64,000 bases of DNA from Mytilus trossulus (lineage: Eukaryota; Mollusca; Bivalvia; Mytilida; Mytilidae). The DNA is taken from positions 68,570,682 to 68,634,681 of the forward strand of contig NC_086386.1 in NCBI RefSeq assembly GCF_036588685.1, given 5' to 3'. The translations under genes were made by a program, and so were the position numbers. Numbering within the stretch: the first letter of the stretch is position 1; the number at the start of each line of letters is the position of its first letter. The notes under the pieces were generated by a model. The model saw only the letters and a list, made by a program, of their open reading frames with translations, had not been told where the DNA came from and searched no databases. Shown here one piece after another: positions 1 to 9,899 of this stretch.

Positions 1-531
1 TACACACTATAAATAATGAGAAATAAACCGATTACATATTGGACAATGCACATTTAGAGAAGAAATATGTCTAAAAAATTACAACCAGAGCAAATGCCAT
101 TAATGTAAGCAACAATAAAAGAAAAAAAAATAATATGAAAGACGACAACCAACGACAAGTTAGCCATGTTAGTATATCTTCCACTTTTTTTTTTATGCAT
201 GCATCTTTTCATTAGGGAATGATAATTTAACTTCAAAAAGGGGGTGGGGGATGTATGGTTTTTCCCTAAAAAATATTTTGATTCCCAAATTGAAGAAAAG
301 TAATATTCTGTTCAAGCAGAGGACAATATTCTGAATCCAGATTTCCCCCATACATTATAGTGTTAAATTTTGAAAAAATAATTTGATTGGTAGCGTTGAA
401 AAAGTAAATATAGTTATTATGACTATACAAAAAATATTACCTCCCCTGAAGTTGAATGTTTGCTCCCTTATTAACCACGAAGCAGTCTCCCCTGTAAGAA
501 ATCTGATAATCACACAACATTTTATTCCCAG
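1..531. other. Non-coding stretch before first exon
   Basis: AT-rich sequence with no coding potential that I can support. It ends in a pyrimidine-rich AG acceptor at 530-531 that opens the first visible exon of the Cys-rich gene, so it is most likely intron. Confidence 0.4.
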
Positions 532-672
532 ACACATGTCCTGTTGGTTCTACATGTATGGATGAAAGTGAAACATGTAACGGAATGAAAGATACAAACG
601 GTTGTTGTGGTAACAGGTTTTGTTGTACACCTTCTCCGACAACGACACCGCCAGTAGATACAACTACACCAT
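532..672 (+). CDS. Cys-rich gene, exon a
   Basis: This exon lies between TCCCAG and GTAAGT. It encodes the first Cys block (starting TCPVGSTCMDESE) and the Thr/Pro linker. It takes two bases of an incoming split codon and ends in phase 1. Confidence 0.7.
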
Positions 673-2742
673 GTAAGTAATTAAATTATCACAGACTCTT
701 TAACAAATGTTTGGAGGGAATACATGATAAAAACAATTGAATGAAAAACAATCAATCATAATCATTTTTTTTTAATAATCGATCAAAAACCTGGATGCAA
801 AATATTTGATTATACGAAACAGTATAAAAATTTATCAACAATGCGATATGCAAAACATAATCTTAACAAAACATATCATGGCTAAATGAATTTGAATTTC
901 AACAGATGAAGAGGTTTAAAAATATTCAAGGGATAATCATCCTTAGAATGGAAATAATAATTATAAAGGATGAATCTCACAATAGCTGCTAACCTAAAAT
1001 CAGAAAGACTAAAATAATACATGGGGAAACGGGAAAATGTTTTGAAAAATTTGAAAAAAAACTTTCCTGATCAAAGTCCGCAGATTTTTATAAAAAATTT
1101 AAAAACAAACAATGAAACAGTATTAAAGATAAGTTGTTATAAAAATGCAATAATTATTGATTTCTATGTTTTGATAATATGAACTACAAACACATTTCAT
1201 TATGTTACAGGTGGTGTAACCACTTGTCCAAATGAGAATGAATGTTGCCTGGGAGGATGTCAGGCAGGTAACGAAGTTGGAGGATTTTGCTGTGAACAAG
1301 CTGACTCTGTTTGCTGGTTAGTTCAAGTTATATTTACTCTTAAGAGAAAAACATCTGACAGCGACACTTTTTACAAAAAAAAATCTTCCGATAAAAATGT
1401 ATCGTAAGTTATACTGAATTTCAAATGTGTTTGATTTACGAATAGTTTTACTCGAATTTCAAAGAGCCAAAATTAACATGATTTTCATTATAAATTTTAA
1501 GTAAATAAAACGATCCTAACTTTATGGGTACCATCGGCATGTCTTCAGAAAAGATTTAACTATTGAGTTTTTTGTTAAAGAATTGTAAGTATCACATACT
1601 TTCATAGAAACCAAATACCTGCGTTGTTACTACTTAATTTTGTAAAGTTATATTCACAGAACTCGTTGTTTTGCGATAAATTTGATAATCTTGATGAATT
1701 TAAGATAACTTATGCAATATCTGACAGTCAAATAATGATAGCATATCTTCTATTTTAGCACAACGTGGTATGTTATATAATATATAGAGTCTTTCGAAGT
1801 TCAGAGATAGTTGTATCATTACATACATATACATTATGATTTTTATTACCGAAACGATTCATCAAATGATCGGTTCTATCCATGTTTTGTCATCTGTCAA
1901 ATTCTTAGCTATAGAATTTAAGATTGTTTATATGTTCTTAGTTTCGAAATCCTGTTGATTAATCCTATGGGAAAAGTAATATAATAATTATAATTTTCAA
2001 TACCAGACTGAGATTTAGAAAAATATTCGCAGCGCTAAAGTTTATCCATATTGATCCATATTAGTAAACCACTTTCGAAGAACTGATCTTGAAAACAGAT
2101 TTAAAAGTTAAATAATCAATGTATTTGTCTTTCAAAATTATTGATTAATCCTGACTTACCAAATATAGAATTCACAAATGTAACCCATTTAACATGTTTA
2201 ATCATTTAAAAGCCTCACTATGAAATCTGAAAAAAGTTTGTACTTAGAACTACTTAGTGCATGATCAATATTCAACTGCATGTAATATTAAGCTTACAAA
2301 AATACCTGATTTTCTGTTTTAATTTTAACATGAATACAGTACTTATTCTTTCATTTTGCCATTTCCTATTCATGGAAACATGTATATAAACATTAAGGTT
2401 ATACCACAATATTGACTGCTGTGTCCCACTTTTTGATATGTTCACCTTTTATGCCAGTTTTATCTGGTCACACATTGCTATGTGTATGAGCCTTTGTTTT
2501 GGTCATTTCCTAATTGATGTTTCGTTTCGAATTTTACAATGAGATTGGTATTTTTTTTTAACATATACTTCTGATCCTTTTTGTTTTTTCTAAGCTCTTC
2601 CGTTCAAAACAAAATGGATTTTCAAATATTGGAATCATCGAATTTGCCTTTTCTATATTACAGTGTGTACCGTAAATGTTATTATATATTTTAACAAGAC
2701 AATGTTTATAATTTCAGTCGAGGCAGTGAACCAGGGAAGTGA
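532..2742 (+). CDS. Cysteine-rich small protein gene, last three exons (5' end missing)
   Basis: Three exons join in one frame: 532-672, 1211-1316 and 2718-2742 (stop TGA 2740-2742). Donors are GTAAGT and GTTAGT; acceptors are TCCCAG, TTACAG and TTTCAG; intron phases are 1 and 2. The roughly 90 visible residues hold two Cys-dense blocks. The first has spacing C-x5-C-x6-C-x8-CC-x4-CC and is followed by a Thr/Pro linker (TPSPTTTPPVDTTTP). The second has C-x5-CC-x3-C-x9-CC-x6-CC, with the last CC pair created across the final splice junction. This pattern suggests a disulfide-rich secreted or extracellular-matrix protein; the CC pairs recall granulin-type folds, but the spacing does not match well enough to name a family. 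The first visible exon starts in phase 1, so at least one upstream exon, probably with a signal peptide, lies outside or is unrecognised. The function is unknown. Confidence 0.72.
1211..1316 (+). CDS. Cys-rich gene, exon b
   Basis: This exon lies between TTACAG and GTTAGT. It encodes the second Cys block (CPNENECCLGGC and on) and ends in phase 2, splitting the codon of the last Cys. Confidence 0.7.
2718..2742 (+). CDS. Cys-rich gene, terminal exon
   Basis: A 25-nt coding remainder completes the final CC pair and ends RGSEPGK-stop. A poly(A) signal follows 57 nt after the stop. Confidence 0.65.
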
Positions 2743-2799
2743 ATCTTGAAGCCGAAATTAAAGAAGTAAACAAAATGTTAATTATATGTAGTGTGTTAT

Positions 2800-2805
2800 A
2801 ATAAA
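2800..2805 (+). terminator. Poly(A) signal of the Cys-rich gene
   Basis: A canonical AATAAA lies 57 nt downstream of the TGA, at the right distance and strand for 3'-end processing. Confidence 0.6.
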
Positions 2806-3490
2806 ATTATCAAAATTGTATTTTTTATTGATTACTGTGAGTATGACACATGTTTCACGGATAACTTTCGACACCAGAAACGTTATGAATGGTTAATTCA
2901 CACCAAAAAAGGCAAACATGCAAAACGCTAATTCTTGATATTGTCAAAATGACATGTTTTGCTTGTTTACTGGGTGTTTCTCTAACAGTTGGTTTTATTT
3001 ATACAGGTAAATAATTTGTTGTCTGAGAAACTTGATTTTTGTTTGACGATAGAGATTTATCAAATTTACCTGTAAATGGAATTATAGTGAATCAAGCTTT
3101 TGAAAAGTTGGTCAAAATTGACTTAAATAAGAGCACTTATACATGCACACAAGTCAGTGATTAACAAAGAAATTTGTTTTGAATGGTATAAAACTATCCA
3201 TATTAATTAACTAGAAATCCAGATTGCCATTGTTCGTTTATAAATCCAATGGTTCTCACCGGGTACTTTGACTTATTAACATTATAACATGACAGCCATG
3301 TTTAATTCAAGAGTGCTGAAAGTGGCATTAAGCAACAGCAAACTACGTCAGTACTGCAATCACACGATTTCCTCTGCTTTTACAATTAATTAGATACTTA
3401 AACTGTTGAAATTGATGTATAGGATCCTTGTTCTTCTGGCAGGATTCACCTTATCTTGACCTAATTTTAGAACACATGAGATCATCCAAG
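2806..3490. other. Intergenic, nothing recognised
   Basis: AT-rich sequence without coding potential or a recognised repeat. Confidence 0.4.
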
Positions 3491-3499
3491 GTTATTTTG

Positions 3500-3650
3500 G
3501 ATATTGAGTTGCTAAGTTTGAGTTTCTATGTAGTGTTATGTGGCCTGATGTTTGTCTTTTTGGTTGGTTTTCGTTATTCGCTGTTTGACATTAAGTTTAG
3601 TTGTTCCTTTGGTATCTTTTGTCTCTCTTCTAAATGTTACCCCTCCTTGC
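3500..3650 (+). repeat. Divergent PLE 3'-tail-like repeat
   Basis: This stretch reads like the tails of the Penelope-like copies elsewhere in the window: a 'TTTCTATGTxGTGT' start, 'TTTGTCTTTTT' in the middle, and 'TTGGTATCTTTTGTCTCTCTT' at the end where other tails have 'GGTATCTTTCGTCCCTCTT'. An 87-residue open frame over it is a by-product of the tail, not a gene. Confidence 0.4.
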
Positions 3651-3779
3651 AAAAGGTACATAGGAATTTATGTACAGTTAAAAATAGATAGTGACGATAT
3701 ATTTTTGCAGAGGCAAAGTTATGAAAGTTAATCAGATCTGCACACACTTATAGAGAATATCAGTCATGTAAACTCGTGT

Positions 3780-4080
3780 ATGGTCAAGTAGAAATCGAAG
3801 AGTGGTCGGAAGTGGTCGCGTAGAGATCAAGAATTGGTCGAGTTGGTCTCGGATAAACAAAATACAGAAGTCGCGGTGATCATGAAAAATAGGTTGGCGT
3901 TGATCGGAAAATGATCAGATATTAGACTCGCAAAGGTCGAGGTCTGATCGAATAGTGATCGGTAAAATATTTGTATTCCGAACAAAGTCGATCTCTACAC
4001 GATCCTTTCCCTATCAATTCGACCGCTACTCGACGAAGTATCGATCTCTTCTCAAGTGACTGGCTTCTCGATCCTCACTC
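3780..4080. repeat. GRTCG-rich foldback-like region
   Basis: The left part is packed with GGTCG, GATCG and AATCG motifs (about a dozen between 3780 and 3965). From about 3985 the same motif appears on the other strand as CGATC and CGACC (about six between 3985 and 4075). The two halves are therefore weakly inverted copies, for example GTGGTCGCGTAGAGATC at the left and the complement of GATCTCTACACGATCC at the right. Confidence 0.45.
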
Positions 4081-4094
4081 AAAAACTTAACCTT

Positions 4095-4400
4095 GTTCAC
4101 TGACCCATGAAATGAGGTCAAGGTCAAGTGGAAACCGTCTGACTGCCATGAGGACCTTTCATGGTACGCACATACCAAATATAATTATCTTATTAGTCAT
4201 AATATGAGAGAGAAATTAATATAACAAAATATTACAACTTTTTTTTCAACTAGTCACTGAACCATGAAAATGAGGTCAAGGACACTGGACATATTACAGA
4301 CAGAAACTTCGTGACATGAGGCATCTATATACAAAGCACAAAGCATCCATATCTTCCACCTTTTAATATATGAAGCTTTTAAAAAAAATTAGCCGGATCA
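4095..4400. repeat. Dispersed 'CATGAAAATGAGGTCAAGG' repeat, two tandem segments
   Basis: Two similar segments begin 'GACCCATGAAATGAGGTCAAGG' (about 4102) and 'GAACCATGAAAATGAGGTCAAGG' (about 4259), roughly 157 bp apart. I recall this motif as a very abundant bivalve interspersed repeat. No coding potential. Confidence 0.55.
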
Positions 4401-4526
4401 CTACCCCTATGTCGAGCTTTCTGCGACAAAAGTCACAGGCTCGATAAAAATGAAATAAATGTACAAACACTATGAATCTTAAACAAAATATTAAAATTTG
4501 TCATTGAAACCAATTTGTCGTCATAT

Positions 4527-4563
<37 letters not shown>
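4527..4563. repeat. (GTAA)n microsatellite
   Basis: About nine uninterrupted copies of the tetranucleotide. Confidence 0.9.
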
Positions 4564-5460
4564 TTATTTATTATAGTGACATGTGTATCACAACATACAT
4601 TTATACAATTATATACATAGCAATTTTATATTTACACCCGGCCCATTGGACCTATATGTCACTTTAAACAATATGATATCGTATCCGAAAACGTAAAAAT
4701 TTACAAAATAAAAATACAGAATTAGAAGTAAAGTTGTTTTTTTTCTATGAATAAAAGCCGAATTTACAAATTTTGCAGTTTGAATTTGACAGTTTTTTAA
4801 TAAATGGATAAGTTTTTCGTTATTGTCACTAAAATTGTCATATATATCTAATAATGCAGGCTAAATTCAATTATCAGTTTATTGTCAACTGAATAAACTG
4901 TATATGCACGCGTGCATAATATATTTATAATAATGTAAAGAAAATCTACTTGCACATGTTGCAATATATAATTTAACAATGCTAAAGTTAAAAGTAACTC
5001 AACATATTGTATGTTTATGACAAATATATGCTATTCACGACCAATAATACTTTTTTGAACTCCCAGTCAACTATTTAGTTTTGTTTTAGTAAACATATCA
5101 TTACTATTCATTGAGACGAAGACTTTTTTCAACTATCTCCTATATAATTAGATTTACATTTAAACATTATAACCAAGTGTAATTAGTGGAGGTATTTATT
5201 ATGTCCCTATTCAGAAAAAAACCAATAAGTTCTGAAATTATATTTTACAGTTTTTTTGCTTTGATGAATCTAATTAGTCGTCAGGTAGAAAAACAATGGC
5301 TATTTTACTTTGTGGTTTAAGCATGTATTTCTTTATTAACAACACTATACATGTGTAGGATAACAAAAATAAATCAAATTTACCTACCAAGGAACTATTT
5401 TTACATATCACTGTAACATTATCATTAACTCTACGATTTCGTGACCTGCCAGGATTCAAA
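4564..5460. other. AT-rich intergenic stretch
   Basis: No coding potential. The part just after the microsatellite (to about 4700) has the flavour of a dispersed repeat flank, but I cannot assign it. Confidence 0.35.
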
Positions 5461-5462
5461 CA

Positions 5463-5960
5463 ATGGAGCAAACGGGAGCAGCAGGTGATTCGATCCTTAA
5501 TGTACGATCTCGGAAGCGAATATCTCAATTAAATGGAGATTATCTGATTAAGTTCAAAGATTTAAGAAAAACAGACATCACTCCAATAATGAAACACCGC
5601 AATAGATTCCACAAAGAAAGTTGTGACAGACAGGTTGTATTGTGGCGAAAAGAAAGGAATATGAAAGTCAGGGATATAAATAAGACACAGGAATGTTTTA
5701 AACAACATTATTTTCGGCTCCAATCGGATAAACAAAAAATTCAACAAGAAAAACAGAAAGATGATATTTTTTTAACGGAGAAGGAACAATTCGATGATTC
5801 AAAAAAGAAAGAGAAAGACAAACATTTGGATGTTATAAGAATGATGAAACTATTGATGAAACAAGATAATGAAAATACTGAAAGCAAACATGAAGAAGTA
5901 GTAAAAAAGGTTGTGAAAATTGATAGACGGAATGAAATACCATTGATACATTTCATGTGA
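5463..5960 (+). CDS. Orphan lysine-rich ORF, possibly coiled-coil, 165 aa
   Basis: I do not recognise this protein. A single uninterrupted frame of 165 codons runs from ATG 5463 to TGA 5958-5960, long for DNA this AT-rich. The sequence is highly charged: residues 1-60 are Arg/Lys-rich with few predicted breaks, and residues 70-150 are Lys/Glu/Gln-rich with spaced Leu, Ile and Met (for example KQKIQQEKQKDD, RMMKLLMKQ), as in an alpha-helical coiled coil. It has no signal peptide or membrane segment. The start follows 'AAACAATGG', a reasonable context with A at -3 and G at +4. No intron is needed. It could be an intronless gene, the coding exon of a longer gene, or a retrocopy. The function is unknown. 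Confidence 0.5.
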   Translation: MEQTGAAGDSILNVRSRKRISQLNGDYLIKFKDLRKTDITPIMKHRNRFHKESCDRQVVLWRKERNMKVRDINKTQECFKQHYFRLQSDKQKIQQEKQKDDIFLTEKEQFDDSKKKEKDKHLDVIRMMKLLMKQDNENTESKHEEVVKKVVKIDRRNEIPLIHFM

Positions 5961-6006
5961 TATCGTAATACAGTTTATTCGATATCGTACATGAAACAAA
6001 AAAAAA

Positions 6007-6038
6007 AAGTAAAGTGAAGTTAAAGTAAAGTAAAGTAA
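6007..6038. repeat. (GTAAA)n-type short tandem repeat
   Basis: Imperfect then perfect copies of a five-base unit just after the orphan ORF. Confidence 0.8.
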
Positions 6039-6229
6039 AGACGATTTCATTCCAAACTTAATGTATGGCTGACTTTGTTCAAACAGATTGTTAAATTGAA
6101 GGGTCTAAAACATAAATGATTTTATTTATTAATTTTGCTTTATTTAAGAAATAGTGAGACTTTTATTAAAACTTATATTTCAAAGTAGAATTTGATTGTT
6201 ACTTCATTTATGCAACCCTTAGATTGTTT

Positions 6230-6655
6230 AAAAGAGGGGCGAAAAATACCAGAGGGACAGTCAAACTCATAAATCGAAAAAAAAAAACTACAACGCCTGG
6301 CTAAAAAAAAGACAAAGAGATAAACAATAGTACATATGACACAACATAAATAAACTACAGAATAAGCAACACGAACACCACCAAAAAAAGAAGGGGTGAT
6401 ATCAGATGTTCCGGAAGGGTAAGCAGATCCTGCTCTACATGTGGCACCGGACGTAGTGCTGATGTTATAACAAATCCGGTAAATGGTCTAATTCGGTAGG
6501 TCACATTCATGAAAAAGATGTAGATTGTGATTACGACGAAAGGAACATATCCGATATCATCTGTGAAACGGTTATTCCATAAATAGTCAACCAACTCGTG
6601 ATGGCGTCCTGAAAATTCTAAGAAGGGATGATTTCAACTTCAACATTTGGAAGTT
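6230..6655 (-). mobile_element. Penelope-like element, 3'-terminal fragment
   Basis: Read on the minus strand, this encodes the end of the PLE protein seen at 50.4 kb (VDYLWNNRFTDDIGY, then VTYRIRPFTGF). It then runs into the non-coding tail that ends with the reverse complement of the '...TGACTGTCCCTCTGGTATTTTTCGCCCC' motif. It is a 5'-truncated insertion, as expected for target-primed reverse transcription. Confidence 0.7.
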
Positions 6656-6812
6656 CTACCTCCACCGCAAACTATTTGAATTAAGTTTTTTTTCCTACAT
6701 TGATCTTTTGATGTCGTCCCTAAGGTAAATAAGTGCACGACAAAGTGAAATATTTGTTATCTCTTAAAAATAGTAAATAATTGTCATGTGTATAATTGTT
6801 TGTGTGTCATAT

Positions 6813-6899
6813 GGGGCCCTCATTGTCTGAGTGATCTTCGTAATTAGAACTGCTGTGTCACTAGCCTGTCAATACTGAGGTTATGATTTCGAATCCCGC
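6813..6899 (+). mobile_element. tRNA-derived SINE, 5' part
   Basis: This is a tRNA-like head. A degenerate A box lies around 6826-6837 (TCTGAGTGATCT), and a B box reads GGTTATGATTTCGAATCC at 6879-6895. It resembles the head of a common mollusc SINE. The element is broken at 6899 by the foldback insertion and resumes at 7697. Confidence 0.65.
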
Positions 6900-7696
6900 G
6901 GGCGCAATGCATTTGCGCCAATTAAAAAAAAAAATCCAACTTAATTTGGACCACAAGGTTATATTTCATTTGTGCCAAAATAAAAAAATAAAAAAATCAT
7001 TTGCGTCACTTCACAGGTTATACAGGTAACATATACACGGAAAAGTTAAATATTTGTTGCTGTAACGTCGGTACGATTTGTGTCTACAGTATTTCTCCTG
7101 GATATTTGATCCTACTCATTTCATATACAAAACTGAGGTTTATAATTATAAAGTGTTTACATGTTAGAGGTGAAAAGGTGAACATTGTCAGTTCAGAGAC
7201 AAACAGAGGAAATAAGTCTTTTGTTTCATGACCACACATACGGTATACAGCTTATCATATTCATCATATCAAAAATCGTTCAGTGTACAATAAAACTTGC
7301 AAAGCCAGAATAATTACTGATATGGACAGAATTCTAACTTTACCGTAGTGTTAGTGCTTAGAACTGTCTGACAATTTTACTCTCTTTTTTTTTTTTTTTT
7401 TTTTTTAGATATGTTCAAAGTAACAGAACTGTATTCTAACGAAGTTTTAACATAACTTTTATGGTTATATGATGACTGGTTTTTCAGGAATATGTTTTAT
7501 TATGCAAACAAAAACTGTTTTTTTCATAAAAAGTCTTTTTTGAAAATATTTTTTTTATACTATTTACCTGTATTTACTTGATTATTGGCGCAAATGAAAG
7601 TATTATTTATGGCGCAAATAAAATATTGTTTGTAGCACAAATTTAAGATTTTGTTGGCACAAATGACATGTCAATTGGCACAAAAGCAAAAGCTCA
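6900..7696. mobile_element. Non-autonomous foldback element inserted in the SINE
   Basis: A ~797-bp insert is flanked by the direct repeat GAATCCCGC (6891-6899 and 7697-7705), a 9-bp target-site duplication that falls inside a SINE whose two halves then line up. Both ends are arrays of inverted short motifs: TTTGCGCCA and TTTGTGCCA on the left (6912-7008), and TGGCGCAAAT and TGGCACAAA on the right (7585-7684). There is no transposase. A 9-bp duplication with subterminal repeats fits a Mutator-like (MULE) foldback, but this assignment is tentative. Confidence 0.65.
7385..7406. repeat. Poly(T) run
   Basis: An uninterrupted run of about 22 T inside the foldback element. Confidence 0.9.
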
Positions 7697-7880
7697 GAAT
7701 CCCGCACGAGGAAGGTGCTCTAAATTCTAATCATAATTAACTGTGATTGTTAGTTTCCCTATCGAAAGTCAGTGGTTTTTCCCCGATCATTCCGATTTTC
7801 TTCACCAATCAAAACTGACAGCCACTAAATAGAATGTTGGTACTTAATTTGGCTTTAAACACCACCCAATCTATCAATAA
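7697..7880 (+). mobile_element. tRNA-derived SINE, 3' part
   Basis: This continues the SINE after the insertion, starting with the duplicated GAATCCCGC. It carries the conserved body (GAAAGTCAGTGGTTTTTCCC, CACTAAATAG) and the 3' end 'TTTAAACACCACCCAATC', close to the usual 'TTAAACACCAATCAATC' terminus. Confidence 0.65.
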
Positions 7881-8144
7881 GGCAATACATGGTATGTGTT
7901 TTATTCAATATGTATTTAATCTAACTTAAATAATTGGGAAAAGAAATCGAGTATCTATATGTGAAATAAGTCTTTTTGTATTACAAACGGCTTAATATGA
8001 TATTTTTCTTAATGTTGATAATCAAATGTAACTTATTAATCTTTGTCCTGGGCAATCACACTACTGATGATGTCGATCTATGTAATAAACATTTGTTTGA
8101 ACAACGTTCATAACGGCAAATTTAAGTTAAACAATTTGACTTGT

Positions 8145-8331
8145 GAGTTTGGTCGGTGGGATGAGTTAAATTTGGTCGGTGGGACGAGTTTGGTCGGTGG
8201 GGTGAGTTTGGTCGGTGGGGTGAGTTTGTTCGGTTGGGTGAGTTTGTTCGGTTGGGTGAGTTTGGTCGATGGGACGAGTTTGGACGGTGAGGTGAGTTTG
8301 GTCGATGGGACGAGTTTGGTCGGTGGGGTCG
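8145..8331 (+). repeat. 18-bp G-rich minisatellite
   Basis: About ten copies of GAGTTTGGTCGGTGGGRY with variants (GTTCGGTTGGGT, GTCGATGGGAC). Because 18 is a multiple of 3, it keeps open frames on both strands (SLVGGV repeats on plus, HRPNSS repeats on minus). These frames are artefacts of the repeat. Confidence 0.9.
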
Positions 8332-8599
8332 CACAATGATTTCTACGAAGCGATCAAATAACATCAAATTAATTTGAAAGTTTTGTTCGTGTTTTAAAAG
8401 AAAAGAAAATCCAGACGATCAGGTTCAGCTTACAATAGCAAGATTTTTCAAGAAATTAGTTTAAAATTGAAACATAAAGTTCTATATATTGTTTGACATG
8501 CATTTATCATTTCACCTACCAGATACAAAGATCTATATAATTCTGAGGATCCGTGGTTATGCAATGACTGTAAGTTTGCCAATTCATTATTTGATATTT

Positions 8600-9360
8600 C
8601 CTTACAAAACTCTACATGTATGAACACTAGCAACTCATCGTCATCTTCCAAAGGTTCAGGGTCTGACATCTTCACTGAACTAAGAGAAGCAAGGAAAAAG
8701 CATATAAACAAATTTCATATATGCCACTTAAACATTAACAGCATGCGGTACGAATTGGATGAACTTAAACCAATTCTACTTAATAAAATTGTTGACTGTC
8801 TAATTATTTCTGAGACCAAATTAGACTCTTCGTTTAAAGACTCCTTATTTGATGTTGATGGGTACAAACTACAGCGAAGAGACCGTACTGACCATGGAGG
8901 AGGTATAGCTACATCGTGCTAGCTGACATACCAGTCAGAAGAAGATTTGACATTGAATGTAAGAGTCTTGAAAACATTGAATATGCGATTACTCTTGATA
9001 AAACTAAATGGTTAATTTATGCTATTTATCGTCCACAATCAATAATATGTTTTATGACTCCACAAATATCTTATTAGATTAAGGTTCCAAACTTATAGAA
9101 AATGATATTGTTATTGGTGATCTTAAATATGATGTTATGGTTAAAAGCAAATCACAAATGTTGGAGGATCTATGTGACATTTTTGATCCGTCAAATATGT
9201 TGAAAAAAACTACATGCTATATGAAGGGTATGAACCATCACGTGCAGATGCTATTTTCACAAATAGAACAACTCTTTGTTTCAAAATACTGAATTTTAAC
9301 ACTGGTGTTAGTGATTGTCATCATATGATATCTATTTTTATAAAAGGTCATACACCTAAT
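8600..9360 (+). pseudogene. LINE AP-endonuclease domain, broken
   Basis: Endonuclease motifs are in order: HLNINSMRYELDEL near 8715, IISETKLD near 8805, GGGIAT near 8900, then (after a frame shift) AITLDKTKWLIYAIYRPQS near 8985, VIGDLKYDV near 9110 (the usual GDLN with Asn replaced by Lys), and GVSDCHHMI near 9305 (normally SDHH). The changed GDLN motif, a stop near 8920 and several frame changes rule out function. Confidence 0.75.
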
Positions 9361-9899
9361 TGTGTAAACAGTAAGACACAATTTTGATGTTTAAATCTTT
9401 TATTGTTGATAATTATATTAATGATCTTGATAATATAATTTGTTTACATGATTCAGATGAATGTAGAGATGATATATAATGATTTTGAAACTAAAGTCTC
9501 AGATGTGATAAATTGTCATGCACCAATAAAATACAGATACCCTCGAGAAAACTCAGTACCATATATGAACAGAGAACTAGGAAAATCAGTTTTTTTTCAA
9601 GAAAGATGTGCAGGAGGACAAAAATCAAAACATTTTTATAGCACAGTCAAACCATTTTTATCTAAAAAGTCTACCTGCAGCCAACAACAAATTGTACTTG
9701 TGGATGATAATAAAATCTTAACGACACTAAAGATGTTTGTGACAACTTTAATATTTTTTGTAATGGTTGCCAATGAAATAGGCAAAGGTACTTTTTTTGA
9801 AGAAAAAAACCCACATCCCAGTATTTTAAACATAAGATCTAACATACAGCATGACAAACCTTTTGATTTTAAACCAATACATGTTGGTTGACACTGTAG

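Noticed and set aside
3428..3691. 87-residue hydrophobic open frame
   Set aside because: It overlaps a diverged PLE tail, which produces similar hydrophobic frames at every copy (for example 37366-37608, 48558-48776, 50624-50887).
6813..6899. Functional tRNA gene
   Set aside because: The A and B boxes are there, but no cloverleaf folds, and the sequence continues into a SINE body.
8043..8339. 98-residue open frame (SLVGGV repeats) and its minus-strand counterpart (HRPNSS repeats)
   Set aside because: Both are forced open by the 18-bp minisatellite, whose period is a multiple of three.
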